47,217 bases of DNA from positions 1 to 47,217 of the forward strand of contig JAQXXT010000108.1 in assembly GCA_029226205.1 (NCBI GenBank). The letters are read 5' to 3'. Under the pieces are notes generated by a model. It had not been told where the DNA came from. It ran no database searches and saw only the letters and a list, made by a program, of their open reading frames with translations. The stretch's first letter is position 1; the number at the start of each line of letters is the position of its first letter. Both the position numbers and the translations under genes were made by a program. This DNA is from Prevotellaceae bacterium. GTDB taxonomy: Bacteria; Bacteroidota; Bacteroidia; Bacteroidales; Bacteroidaceae. Shown here one piece after another: positions 16,400 to 24,244 of this stretch.

Positions 16400-17938
16400 T
16401 TAGAACAATATCGGAACGAGATAGATGGCCAGGGAGATGACGGTCACGATAGCCGTGCCCCAAGCCCAGATCTTATACTCCTTGTCGATATGCAGTTTCT
16501 CAGCAGCTGTGGGCTCGTCGACTTCTCCTACCTCAGCCTCTATGGACGGCAGCACATCCTTGTGACCGCGGGTGTAGAGGAAGAAATAGATCAGTGAGGC
16601 GACACCGATGATGGCGGCAGTGAGCAGGGCCATACGGTCAGCGAAACAGAGCATGAACGTATAGACGACGATGGTGAACCAACTGCCGAAGGTACCATAG
16701 GGAGCCTTATACGGGCGCTTCAAGTCAGGATATTTCTTCTTCAGTCCGAGATAAGCCAGACAACCGATCATATAACATACAGCCAGGGAGATCAGGGATA
16801 CCGAGGCGATATACGTGATGGAGTTCGTAGCGATGAGGATGAAGTTGATGATACCCACGAGGATGATGGCGTTGTTCGGCGTGTTGAAACGCGGGGAAAT
16901 CTTACCGAGGAACTTCGGCAGACTGTGATCCTCTGCCATCGTGTAGATATAACGGGCCGGTGCGGCAATACCCGGGTTGATGGTACTCAGGTCACCACCG
17001 AAGGTGATAGCGATACAGAGCAGGATGATCGGGGCACCGACTAATCCGGCAGCCTTCAGACCCTCAGCATACGGAGCGTCGGAGACGGCGAGCAGACCAT
17101 AGTGGGCCGGACTGACGAGGGCTACGAGGAACCACTGGAAGAGGGCGTTGACGGCGAAGACGAGGAAGACGGAGAGTTTCAGAGCTCTCGGCAGCGTGTA
17201 CTGCGGGAATTTCGTCTCACCACCGACGGAGCAGCAGGTCTCAAAACCGGTGTAGCACCACCATACAAGTCCGAAGATATACATCATCTCGTTGAACGGC
17301 GGCATCTTGTCCATCGTGAATCCACCGAAATACTCCAGGTGAACTTTCGGGATCATGTAGCAGAACCACAGGATCGTCATACTCCAGAAGAAGAAGATGA
17401 ATCCGTTCTGTACCTTTCCACTCTGTTTGATACCCAGACAGTTAACGACGAGGAAGATTGCCACGAGGCTGCAGGCAATGACACGGTCGTCAATAAAACT
17501 GATGTCACAACCGATAGCCGACATCAAAATCTTGAAATAGTTGGAGAACGCCAATGTCTCACCGGCACCGATACCGACGACAGATATGATATACTGCCAT
17601 CCGGCAATGATGGCCCATACTTTATTCAATCCGCGCTTAGCGTAGTTATAAGTTCCACCGGCCTCGGGGAGGACGGCAGACATCTCACCGTAGATCAGAC
17701 ACGGCCAGATACTCACGAGTAAGGCAGCGAACGTGAACAATACAATCCAGGGACCCACCAGTCCTACCTGCGCACTACCACAGGTGAATATACCCACACC
17801 GACAACGGTGCCAATGGTCATTCCTATGGACTCCTTCAGTCCCAATACCCGGACCAACCCAGGTGACTTTGTCTCTTCTCTTGCGGCAGCTGGAGTAGCT
17901 ATAGTAGCGGCAACTGCATGTGATGGTTTCGGTGTCAT
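16400..17938 (-). CDS. APC-superfamily permease, probable ethanolamine importer
   Basis: An integral membrane transporter of 512 residues with about 12 helices. The APC opening is LKESIGMTIGTVVGVGIFTC, followed by EMSAVLPEAGGTYNYAKRGL (family motif) and later GCLAYLGLKKKYPDLKRPYK. An N-terminal extension of about 25 residues rich in Ala and Pro precedes the first helix. The assignment to ethanolamine rests on its position as first gene of an operon with eutBC, as in other bacteria that use an Eat-type permease; the sequence alone only supports an amino acid or amine transporter. A clear TACTTTTG promoter element lies at 17997-18004. Confidence 0.85.
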   Translation of the reverse strand: MTPKPSHAVAATIATPAAAREETKSPGLVRVLGLKESIGMTIGTVVGVGIFTCGSAQVGLVGPWIVLFTFAALLVSIWPCLIYGEMSAVLPEAGGTYNYAKRGLNKVWAIIAGWQYIISVVGIGAGETLAFSNYFKILMSAIGCDISFIDDRVIACSLVAIFLVVNCLGIKQSGKVQNGFIFFFWSMTILWFCYMIPKVHLEYFGGFTMDKMPPFNEMMYIFGLVWWCYTGFETCCSVGGETKFPQYTLPRALKLSVFLVFAVNALFQWFLVALVSPAHYGLLAVSDAPYAEGLKAAGLVGAPIILLCIAITFGGDLSTINPGIAAPARYIYTMAEDHSLPKFLGKISPRFNTPNNAIILVGIINFILIATNSITYIASVSLISLAVCYMIGCLAYLGLKKKYPDLKRPYKAPYGTFGSWFTIVVYTFMLCFADRMALLTAAIIGVASLIYFFLYTRGHKDVLPSIEAEVGEVDEPTAAEKLHIDKEYKIWAWGTAIVTVISLAIYLVPILF

Positions 17939-17996
17939 AAGCCAAAATATTTATATTATACGTATTTGTGTTATCAATGTGTCATCCTTTCGTTTG

Positions 17997-18004
17997 CAAA
18001 AGTA
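17997..18004 (-). promoter_or_regulatory. Promoter -7 element of permease-eutBC operon
   Basis: TACTTTTG on the minus strand, 58 nt upstream of the permease start at 17938, matches TAnnTTTG. A TTTG at about -33 is plausible in the AT-rich region near 18025. Confidence 0.6.
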
Positions 18005-18078
18005 GACAAAATGTCAGAAATAAATCAATCAAATAAATAAAAAGTTATCATATTTATTTTTGATATAATAAAATGACA

Positions 18079-18147
18079 TTTTGTTTCAATAAAAACATAG
18101 CAGACTGTAAGGCCGTGACAATACTAGCCTTACAGTCTGAAACAAAA
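18079..18147. terminator. Long hairpin between divergent permease and crcB units
   Basis: CAGACTGTAAGGC (18101-18113) pairs perfectly with GCCTTACAGTCTG (18127-18139), a 13-bp stem with a 13-nt loop. Outer sequences TTTTGTTTC (18079-18087) and GAAACAAAA (18139-18147) are also complementary. It lies between two outward promoters, so it may block antisense transcription or be an operator; no transcript obviously needs terminating here. Confidence 0.5.
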
Positions 18148-18176
18148 TTGATTTATGTCAAGAAATGGCAGTTTCC

Positions 18177-18207
18177 TTTGCTGGTTCCATAAAAGTCCGT
18201 ACCTTTG
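18177..18207 (+). promoter_or_regulatory. crcB promoter (-33 TTTG, -7 TACCTTTG)
   Basis: TTTG at 18177-18180 and TACCTTTG at 18200-18207 with a 19-nt spacer match the Bacteroidetes consensus closely. The riboswitch aptamer begins about 6 nt after the -7 element, so the transcript starts almost at the aptamer. Confidence 0.75.
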
Positions 18208-18212
18208 CACAC

Positions 18213-18259
18213 GGCTATGGAATCAGCCCGAAACCGCTGAGATGCTGATGATTCCTACC
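18213..18259 (+). ncRNA. Fluoride riboswitch (crcB motif)
   Basis: The sequence contains GGCTATGG, AATCAGCCC, AAACCGC, and GCTGATGATTCCTACC, the conserved core of the fluoride (crcB) aptamer with its pseudoknot-forming segments. It sits directly upstream of crcB and directly after its promoter. There is no terminator hairpin between aptamer and start codon, so translational control is more likely than attenuation (inference). Confidence 0.9.
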
Positions 18260-18280
18260 TCTTATTATTATATTGATATT

Positions 18281-18661
18281 ATGTTCAAAGATTTCATGCT
18301 CGTAGGAATGGGCAGTTTCATGGGTGGCGGCCTCCGCTTCTGTATCTCCAAATGGCTTCAGGTCTTCGGTCCCGACCGTTTTCCGATGGGCACGCTCGGC
18401 GTGAACATCGTCGGTTGTTTCATCATTGGCCTCCTTTCCGGTCTACCGTTCAACGGCCGTATCCTCTCGCCGACAGCCCGCATGGTACTCACCACGGGGT
18501 TCTGTGGCGGGTTCACGACATTCTCCACATTTATAAAGGAAAACGGAACCTTGATCAGTGGACGTGACTACCATTTCTTCATCGTCTACCTCTTTCTGAG
18601 TCTCTTCCTTGGCATGGCCGCCCTCTTTGCCGGCCAGCATCTGGCAAAAGTTGTAGCGTAA
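18281..18661 (+). CDS. crcB: Fluoride ion channel CrcB/Fluc
   Basis: A small inner-membrane fluoride exporter working as an antiparallel dimer. Hallmarks are MGGGLRFCISKWLQ near the N-terminus, GTLGVNIVGCFIIGLLSG, and GFCGGFTTFSTFIKE (the Phe-box and Na-site region). ATG at 18281 gives 126 residues with four hydrophobic helices, the usual size. The frame is open upstream through the riboswitch, but that part is not family-like. Expression is predicted to rise with fluoride through the aptamer immediately upstream. Confidence 0.95.
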   Translation: MFKDFMLVGMGSFMGGGLRFCISKWLQVFGPDRFPMGTLGVNIVGCFIIGLLSGLPFNGRILSPTARMVLTTGFCGGFTTFSTFIKENGTLISGRDYHFFIVYLFLSLFLGMAALFAGQHLAKVVA

Positions 18662-18663
18662 GG

Positions 18664-18752
18664 CCTCAAGCCTCACCCACAACCCCTCAAGCCTCACCCC
18701 CAACCCCTCCCCCCAGGGGAGGGGAGGCCCCGCCCCTAACGGGGACGGGGCG
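18664..18752. repeat. CCTCACCCCCAACCCCTCC-type repeat cluster
   Basis: Two AAGCCTCACCC(C/A)CAACCCCTC units in tandem, then CCCCCCAGGGGAGGGG and a GGCCCCGCCCC...GGGGACGGGG hairpin. On the minus strand it reads like the widespread PSPLPWGEGLGV peptide repeat. Confidence 0.75.
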
Positions 18753-18788
18753 ATTATTACCGAGACACGCCCTTCTATCGTTCTTTCG

Positions 18789-18833
18789 AAGGGCTTGCCG
18801 TTGTGTGCTTGCGCTTTGCAAGCGCAAGGTTGC
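18789..18833. repeat. CTTGCGCTTTGCAAGCGCAAG palindrome, copy 1
   Basis: GGGCTTGCCGTTGTGTGCTT followed by GCGCTTTGCAAGCGCAAGG. The hairpin is CTTGCGCTTTGCAAGCGCAAG at its centre. A second copy is at 29698-29742 with nearly the same left flank (GCTTGCCGTCGTGTGCTTGC). Confidence 0.75.
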
Positions 18834-18879
18834 GCCGATGGCCTCCCTTCCGACCTATCGGCCGGCACCTTGCAGTGGA

Positions 18880-20985
18880 TCAATGGGAGCAGTTTGCCTC
18901 CTGATAGTAAGCCTGGGCACGCTCAACCACTGAGCGGTTCAAGGTCCGCAGCGGTGTCTCGAGGAACGTATGATCAGGCTGTTCCTTGACTTGATACTGT
19001 CTGATCTTTCTAACGGGAGAAAGTACCGTCAACAGATTTCCCTCGAGATATCCCAGATCCTGATATGTTGCCATGAACGCCCGTGGACGGTAGGATGGAG
19101 AGAATACATTCTGTCCGGCAAAACGGACGGTGACAGGAATACGCAACAGAGAGAGGACTGTCGGCATGACATCGATCTGACTGCATACGGTCTCCACGCT
19201 CCGGGGTTTGATGAGGTCCGGGGCATAAACGATGCACGGGATGTGATAGTTTTCCAAGGGCAGTGACAGTTTCCCGGCACTCGAGGCACAGTGGTCAGCG
19301 ATGATGACGAATACGGTATTGCGGAACCAGCTATGCTGACGGGCAGCGGTGAGGAAGGAGGCGATGGCGGCATCGGTATACCGTACGGCATTCTCACGGC
19401 TCTGCGGCTTTCCGACGACCTTGAAACCTCCCAAAGGATAGGTATACGGCCGGTGGTTACTCGTCGTCATAATCTGTGCCATGAACGGCTGTCCGCTGCG
19501 GCTGTCAGCATCGAAGATCTTCAGACTCTTCCGAAACATGTCACCGTCACAGACGCCCCAGATATTCGAGAATGTGATCTCGTCGGGGCTGAAAGTCTTT
19601 CGGTCGATCACCTCATAGCCGTTATGGGAGAAGAAATCGGCCATATTGTCGAAATAGGCATCACCGCCATAGAGGAACTGCGTCCGGTAACCGGCATGAT
19701 GCAGGACGGCACCGACGGAGAGCATGCCCATGCGGTTGTCCTTCCGTTTGATAATGCTCTCTCCTGCCGATGGCGGCATACAGAGTGACAGCGCCTCGAG
19801 GCCACGGACGGTACGGTTGCCGTTGGCATAGAGATGATCGAAACAGAGACCTTCCTTGGCCAACTGGTCGAGATGTGGTGTCAGTCCTTCTGTGTTGCCA
19901 TAACGGGCAAAGAAGTCGCCGCTGAGACTCTCCACGGTGATGACAACGATATTCGGACGTTTGGCGACAGTATCCTTTCTCCCCATTAGCGTCTCCTTCA
20001 AGACTGCATTCCCATCATCCTCTCCGAGTTGCTTCTCTCCCCGTGCGTCGAGGCCGGCAAGTTGACGATAGAGACGCTTACAACGACTGTCAGGCAACAG
20101 GGCATAGAAACGCTTATAGTCGAGTTGGTTATGGTTGAAGGCAAAGAGGAAATCGTAAGCGCCGTTCTGTCCGAGCTCAGTGGCATACTGGTTTCCACTG
20201 TCCCAACGGTGTGTCAGTGTGACGACACCCATACTGAGTCCACAGAGCACGACATAGATGCCGAGGGTGATGGCAAACTGGCGGAGATTATAAATCTTGG
20301 TCAGACGGAAGCGCTCATGACGACTATCCAGGAGGATCAATCCGATGGTAAGAGCTAAGGCCACGAGGAGCAACGGCACGATGGCATAACTCTCCATGAT
20401 ATTACCAATCACCTCATTCGTATATACGAGATAATCTACGGCGATGAAGTTATAGCGGACGCCAAACTCCTGCCAGAAGAACACCTCTCCTACGGTGATG
20501 ACAAGGAAGAGGAACACATACAGTCCCCAAAGGAAATACAACGACCAGCGGCGCCATCCCTCCCGTAATTTCGGGAGGAAGAAGCGCAGGGAGAAGCTCA
20601 CGACTTTCCATCCGAAGAACAGCCGCGCCACCTTCGGCGCTCCGCCGCCATACTGATGGAAGAGGGAGAAGGGCATGAGGGAATAGATGAACAGCAGCAG
20701 CCAGAGGATCTCCAGTCCCCACCCGATTCGTCGGTCGTACTTCACCTCGTTGAGTCCGAAACCAATTACGACCATCGGGATCGTCAGCAACAACCCCATG
20801 GCGGCATCCGTGGGGATACCGAGGAGCAGGGCCTTCAGACAAAAGCCGAAGGACAGTCCGCTTCCCGCGGGGGTTATCATCATCAATACAATTCTCAAAA
20901 GTAGTCCGACGATCACGTAAAGTCGGAGAAACCGTGTACCCATCAGAAAGACGGGATGCCGGTATTCAATTTTTTTCTTCATCAT
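18880..20985 (-). CDS. LtaS/MdoB-like sulfatase-fold membrane transferase
   Basis: 701 residues: about five N-terminal transmembrane helices (FLRLYVIVGLLLRIVLMMIT through IVPLLLVALALTIGLILL) and a periplasmic alkaline-phosphatase-fold domain. That domain begins NIVVITVESLSGDFF (metal-binding Glu), has the nucleophile region GNRTVRGLEALSLCMPP (T392 as likely nucleophile), and later TTSNHRPYTYP and FVIIADHCAS with metal-ligand Asp-His. Such enzymes transfer phosphoglycerol or phosphoethanolamine from a phospholipid to a glycan or lipid. Gram-negative Bacteroidales have no lipoteichoic acid, so the acceptor is unknown. It is a single gene on the minus strand, with repeat clusters after it. Confidence 0.88.
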   Translation of the reverse strand: MMKKKIEYRHPVFLMGTRFLRLYVIVGLLLRIVLMMITPAGSGLSFGFCLKALLLGIPTDAAMGLLLTIPMVVIGFGLNEVKYDRRIGWGLEILWLLLFIYSLMPFSLFHQYGGGAPKVARLFFGWKVVSFSLRFFLPKLREGWRRWSLYFLWGLYVFLFLVITVGEVFFWQEFGVRYNFIAVDYLVYTNEVIGNIMESYAIVPLLLVALALTIGLILLDSRHERFRLTKIYNLRQFAITLGIYVVLCGLSMGVVTLTHRWDSGNQYATELGQNGAYDFLFAFNHNQLDYKRFYALLPDSRCKRLYRQLAGLDARGEKQLGEDDGNAVLKETLMGRKDTVAKRPNIVVITVESLSGDFFARYGNTEGLTPHLDQLAKEGLCFDHLYANGNRTVRGLEALSLCMPPSAGESIIKRKDNRMGMLSVGAVLHHAGYRTQFLYGGDAYFDNMADFFSHNGYEVIDRKTFSPDEITFSNIWGVCDGDMFRKSLKIFDADSRSGQPFMAQIMTTSNHRPYTYPLGGFKVVGKPQSRENAVRYTDAAIASFLTAARQHSWFRNTVFVIIADHCASSAGKLSLPLENYHIPCIVYAPDLIKPRSVETVCSQIDVMPTVLSLLRIPVTVRFAGQNVFSPSYRPRAFMATYQDLGYLEGNLLTVLSPVRKIRQYQVKEQPDHTFLETPLRTLNRSVVERAQAYYQEANCSH

Positions 20986-21051
20986 CTTCTTTATTTTTTT
21001 CTACGTATAAATATATGCTCAGATTTTGGAGATTTTCTGTATTTTTATAAC

Positions 21052-23907
21052 CTAATACTGTGATATGTTATCCAATCGCTTCAAGGTTGTCGTATGGGCA
21101 GGGGCGGTAATCTGTTGCCACAGAGCGGAGAACGACTGGAAGGAGGTTGCGGGATGGAAGTCCTTGCTCTGCATATAGTCCAACAGCGTGTTATGGAAGG
21201 CACGGCCCTCGGGCCACTGCGCCGCAGCTTTCAGGTCCGACATACAGACGAGCAGGCTGCCATGGCCGACACGGAACTCCATGACAAGACCGAGGCGGTG
21301 GTTCCGCTCAATATTGTCGATCACCTGTACCAATGGGCGGTAGCCCTTCGGCATATTGTCCAGGATCAGCGGAGCGGAATGTTTCACCACAGCCCACCAC
21401 TGCCAGTTGGTATGTTCCTCCGTGGGAAAATCACAGAACAACGGCAGCGTCGGGTCCGTGAGGATGCCCAGGGTACCGGGCGACACGGCCTTATGGTTAT
21501 TCTCACAGATCGTCTTGAACATGCGGTAGTTCCAGTAGTCCGTCATAAACAGTCCTCCGACGGTATGTCCCTTCAGCATCGCCGTGTCGGGTGTCCACAG
21601 CACCTTGGCGCCACGTTCCAACTTTCGGATCACGGCAGCATCCATCACCGTTGTCTCTATGACCTCCTTCGCCTGTACCGTCTTCTTCGGATACACCCAT
21701 ATCTGATACCGGTTATGCCATGGTGTGCCGGGGATAGAAAGGGTAATCTCCCACCGTAGGGGCACCCCTTGTGGGCGCCCTAATTCACCCCGTAAGATCA
21801 CATTCAAATCAAGGACCTTGGAAAGCCCCTCCCTATTCGGGGAGGGGATGGGGGTGAGGCTTTCTTTCCCACCTATCGTCACTCTCAATGTCTTCCCCGC
21901 CAGACTGCAACCACCATAGTTGGCGATGAGCACACGAGCCTTGAGGGTATCATCTTCCTCATAACAGTAGGTCGGCATGACGAGGAGCGGCACGACGGGA
22001 CTGCATACCATGCGCCATTCCTCGGGCGTCGTATAGCCTTTCGAGTCCATGAAGGCATCGAGGAGTCCCACATAGGCACTACCCTGGCCGGGATAATCCT
22101 GCAGGTCGAGCAACTGGAATCCCGCCATGTCGCGTGTCCGCAGATCCATCTCCATATCCGCCTTATAGAGTTCATAAGCCCAGCGGCCACTGGCGCGATG
22201 GAACGCCTCAGCCTGGTCGCCCATTCCGGCCGCTTCAAGCCGACGGCGAAACGTCATGAGGTTATAAGGCAGGAGGACACCGGTATACTTATCGATCTCA
22301 CGGTAGTCGGGATAACTCTGAAACTGTCCCGTCTCATGACTGATTACGGGGATATTCACCGTAGCGCATGCCTTTTCAAAATCCATCTCCGTATTCGGTC
22401 TGAAATGGTTGAGTACCCCACCCTCATAGGCATCAGCGAAAGAGAAGCTGCCACGGGTATGGGTCGTGTAGGTACCCCACTGTTCTCCGCCGATACGGCA
22501 GGTCGTAAGATAATCCATCCCCTCTTTCGCTCCCTGATAACCGAGGTAATAGTTGCTGCCGAAGGTATAATAGATGCGGGGATTGATCTTGCGGAACTCT
22601 TCCACGAAATGGCGCATCTCGTCAATACTTCCCCAGAGCTCATTGCCGAGGGCCATCATCACAAAACTCGGATGATGGCCGTAGGTCCGCAGGATATTCT
22701 TGCCTTCCTTCATCAGGAATGCCATCAGCACGGTATCCTTCGCATTGAAATCGCCCCAGAACGGCAACTCGGGCTGGAGATAGAAACCCATACTGTCGGC
22801 TACGGCGAAACAGGCCTCGGGAGGACACCAGGAATGGAACCGGATATGATTGAGGCCGTAAGCCTTACAAGTCTCGAAATACCGCCGCCACGAGGCTTTA
22901 TCCATCGGACAATGTCCCGTCAACGGCCATACGCAGGCATCATGACGGCCACGGAGGAAGATCTCATGACCGTCGGCATAGAAATGCTGGCCACGGATCT
23001 CAAACGGCACCCGTTGGGGCCCTGTCACCCGCCGTAGGGGCACCCCTTGTGGGCGCCCTAACCCCAATTGATCCACCGTAGGGTGCGACCCTTGTGGCCG
23101 CCCTAACCCCAATTGATCCACCGTAGGGCGCGGTCCTTGTGGCCGCCCTAACCCCAATTGATCCACCGTAGGGTGCGGCCCTTGTGGCCGTCCTAACCCC
23201 AATTGATCCACCGTAGGGCGCGGCCCTTGTGGCCGCCCTAACCCCACTTGATTCACCGTAGGGTGCGGCCCTTGTGGCCGTCCTAACAGGACATCGTGGC
23301 TATTAGGACGGCCACAAGGGCCGCACCCTACGGAGGCAGGACGGAGGGAGATTTCCCCGATGATGCCGTTCCAGTTCGTCTGTGTATCCTCCGAGAGCAT
23401 GTGACTGGAGGCATAGAGCTGCTCAGGGATGCCACGGCTGTTATCCACACGGATCATCAGCATATGACGGCCGGGACGTAAGGGGCCCAGGTCATGATAC
23501 TGCGGTGTACAGAGGTCATTGCTATACGAAATACTGTCGCCGTCAACATATACCGTTGCCGGTTTCGTCCGTTCAAGGAAGAGCCATACGTTCTCGTGGC
23601 GCCAGCCATGGTGACGGGGAATGATGATCTCCCGCCGGTACCATGCCGGACCACGGTAATGATATCGTGGCGTGAGATGGGTCGTCTCCGTCGTCTCTGA
23701 TGCCGGCAAGCCCTTCCCGTTCTCCGCCATCGTCCCCGGCAACAGGACCGTCTCCGTAAAGCCCGTCTCCAGGGAGGTGGTAAACTGCCAAGTACCACGG
23801 AGGTCGAGCGTCCATGTCCGACCACCATCAGCACGGGCGATGATTGTCACAAATAATAATAGTCCTGTTAAGAGGAAGCCTTTGTTGTAGTGCAGTATCT
23901 GTTTCAT
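21052..23907 (-). CDS. GH2-family glycosidase with in-frame repeat-encoded inserts
   Basis: A secreted or periplasmic glycosidase of 951 residues with a signal-like N-terminus (GFLLTGLLLFVTIIARADGG). Residues about 30-190 form the GH2 sugar-binding jelly roll (ending NGIIGEISLRPAS). Residues about 192-292 are encoded by a CGTAGGG-family array and read VGCGPCGRPN then five LGRPQGPHPTVDQLG-like units. The TIM barrel follows directly (FEIRGQHFYADGHEIFLRG), with acid/base E423 in ALGNELWGS and nucleophile E525 in VISHETGQF. The immunoglobulin-like domain normally between jelly roll and barrel seems to be missing. A second insert at residues about 683-718 combines LTPIPSPNREGL (from the CCCCTCCC family) and LGRPQGVPLRW. 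The frame is unbroken throughout. Exact glycan specificity is not evident. Confidence 0.88.
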   Translation of the reverse strand: MKQILHYNKGFLLTGLLLFVTIIARADGGRTWTLDLRGTWQFTTSLETGFTETVLLPGTMAENGKGLPASETTETTHLTPRYHYRGPAWYRREIIIPRHHGWRHENVWLFLERTKPATVYVDGDSISYSNDLCTPQYHDLGPLRPGRHMLMIRVDNSRGIPEQLYASSHMLSEDTQTNWNGIIGEISLRPASVGCGPCGRPNSHDVLLGRPQGPHPTVNQVGLGRPQGPRPTVDQLGLGRPQGPHPTVDQLGLGRPQGPRPTVDQLGLGRPQGSHPTVDQLGLGRPQGVPLRRVTGPQRVPFEIRGQHFYADGHEIFLRGRHDACVWPLTGHCPMDKASWRRYFETCKAYGLNHIRFHSWCPPEACFAVADSMGFYLQPELPFWGDFNAKDTVLMAFLMKEGKNILRTYGHHPSFVMMALGNELWGSIDEMRHFVEEFRKINPRIYYTFGSNYYLGYQGAKEGMDYLTTCRIGGEQWGTYTTHTRGSFSFADAYEGGVLNHFRPNTEMDFEKACATVNIPVISHETGQFQSYPDYREIDKYTGVLLPYNLMTFRRRLEAAGMGDQAEAFHRASGRWAYELYKADMEMDLRTRDMAGFQLLDLQDYPGQGSAYVGLLDAFMDSKGYTTPEEWRMVCSPVVPLLVMPTYCYEEDDTLKARVLIANYGGCSLAGKTLRVTIGGKESLTPIPSPNREGLSKVLDLNVILRGELGRPQGVPLRWEITLSIPGTPWHNRYQIWVYPKKTVQAKEVIETTVMDAAVIRKLERGAKVLWTPDTAMLKGHTVGGLFMTDYWNYRMFKTICENNHKAVSPGTLGILTDPTLPLFCDFPTEEHTNWQWWAVVKHSAPLILDNMPKGYRPLVQVIDNIERNHRLGLVMEFRVGHGSLLVCMSDLKAAAQWPEGRAFHNTLLDYMQSKDFHPATSFQSFSALWQQITAPAHTTTLKRLDNISQY
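21755..21860. repeat. Two different repeat families inside the GH2 gene, site 2
   Basis: A B-type CGTAGGGGCACCCC module (21755-21783) and a CCCCTCCCTATTCGGGGAGG hairpin repeat (about 21821-21860) lie about 40 bp apart in the same open frame. Read on the minus strand they encode SLTPIPSPNREGL and LGRPQGVPLRW. Confidence 0.85.
23032..23333. repeat. In-frame CGTAGGG-family array inside the GH2 gene, site 1
   Basis: About 302 bp: a B module, five A-like modules with period 45 bp and linker AACCCCAATTGATCCAC, and a final A module in the opposite orientation. The period is a multiple of three and no unit contains a stop in the coding frame. Small changes between units (GPHP/GPRP/GSHP) show divergence after duplication. 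Confidence 0.92.
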
Positions 23908-23963
23908 CTGTTATTTTGTCTTCTTAATTAGCGCATTATTTGTTTCATCTGTTATTCTGTCTT
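23904..23963. repeat. Direct repeat spanning the GH2 start codon
   Basis: TTTCATCTGTTATTTTGTCTT at the start codon is repeated about 40 bp upstream as TTTCATCTGTTATTCTGTCTT. On the minus strand the unit is AAGACAGAATAACAGATGAA, related to one arm of the hairpin element at 39066-39132. The first copy includes the GH2 ATG. Confidence 0.6.
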
Positions 23964-24019
23964 TGTTAGTTTGGCGCGCCGTTGACTTGTTGAATGGCCT
24001 ACCGTCCGCCGATTGGGCA

Positions 24020-24142
24020 TTTGCGCAACATCCGTCGTCCCGACGGCGGACGGCCACAAGGGCCGCACCCTACGGTGGGTGTTAGGACGGCCACAAAGGC
24101 CGCACCCCGACGGCGGACGGCCACAAGGGCCGCACCCTACTT
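24020..24142. repeat. Reverse A-module array upstream of the MATE gene
   Basis: Three reverse A modules (GGACGGCCACAAGGGCCGC, the middle one with AAAGGCC) with unusual CCCGACGGCGGACGG junctions in place of some CCTACGG edges. The array ends about 45 bp before the MATE promoter. Confidence 0.85.
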
Positions 24143-24186
24143 TAGGATCGATGGATCAACACATTTGTGCAAAATTACGAAAAAAA

Positions 24187-24218
24187 TTTGGCTGAAAAGA
24201 AAATATGGGGTAACTTTG
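24187..24218 (+). promoter_or_regulatory. Promoter of the MATE gene
   Basis: TTTG at 24187-24190 and TAACTTTG at 24211-24218 with a 20-nt spacer, an excellent match to the Bacteroidetes consensus, 26 nt before the start codon. Confidence 0.75.
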
Positions 24219-24244
24219 CGGCAAGGATAGCCAAAAAATAAGAA

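Noticed and set aside
14158..17938. Ethanolamine microcompartment operon
   Set aside because: No shell protein, aldehyde dehydrogenase or eutA-like gene is present next to eutBC.
18880..20985. Lipoteichoic acid synthase
   Set aside because: The fold matches LtaS, but the organism appears Gram-negative and does not make lipoteichoic acid; the general transferase name is safer.
23032..23333. Regular direct repeats resembling a CRISPR array
   Set aside because: The linkers between units are nearly identical rather than unique spacers, there is no leader, and no cas gene is in the window. The array is within a coding frame.
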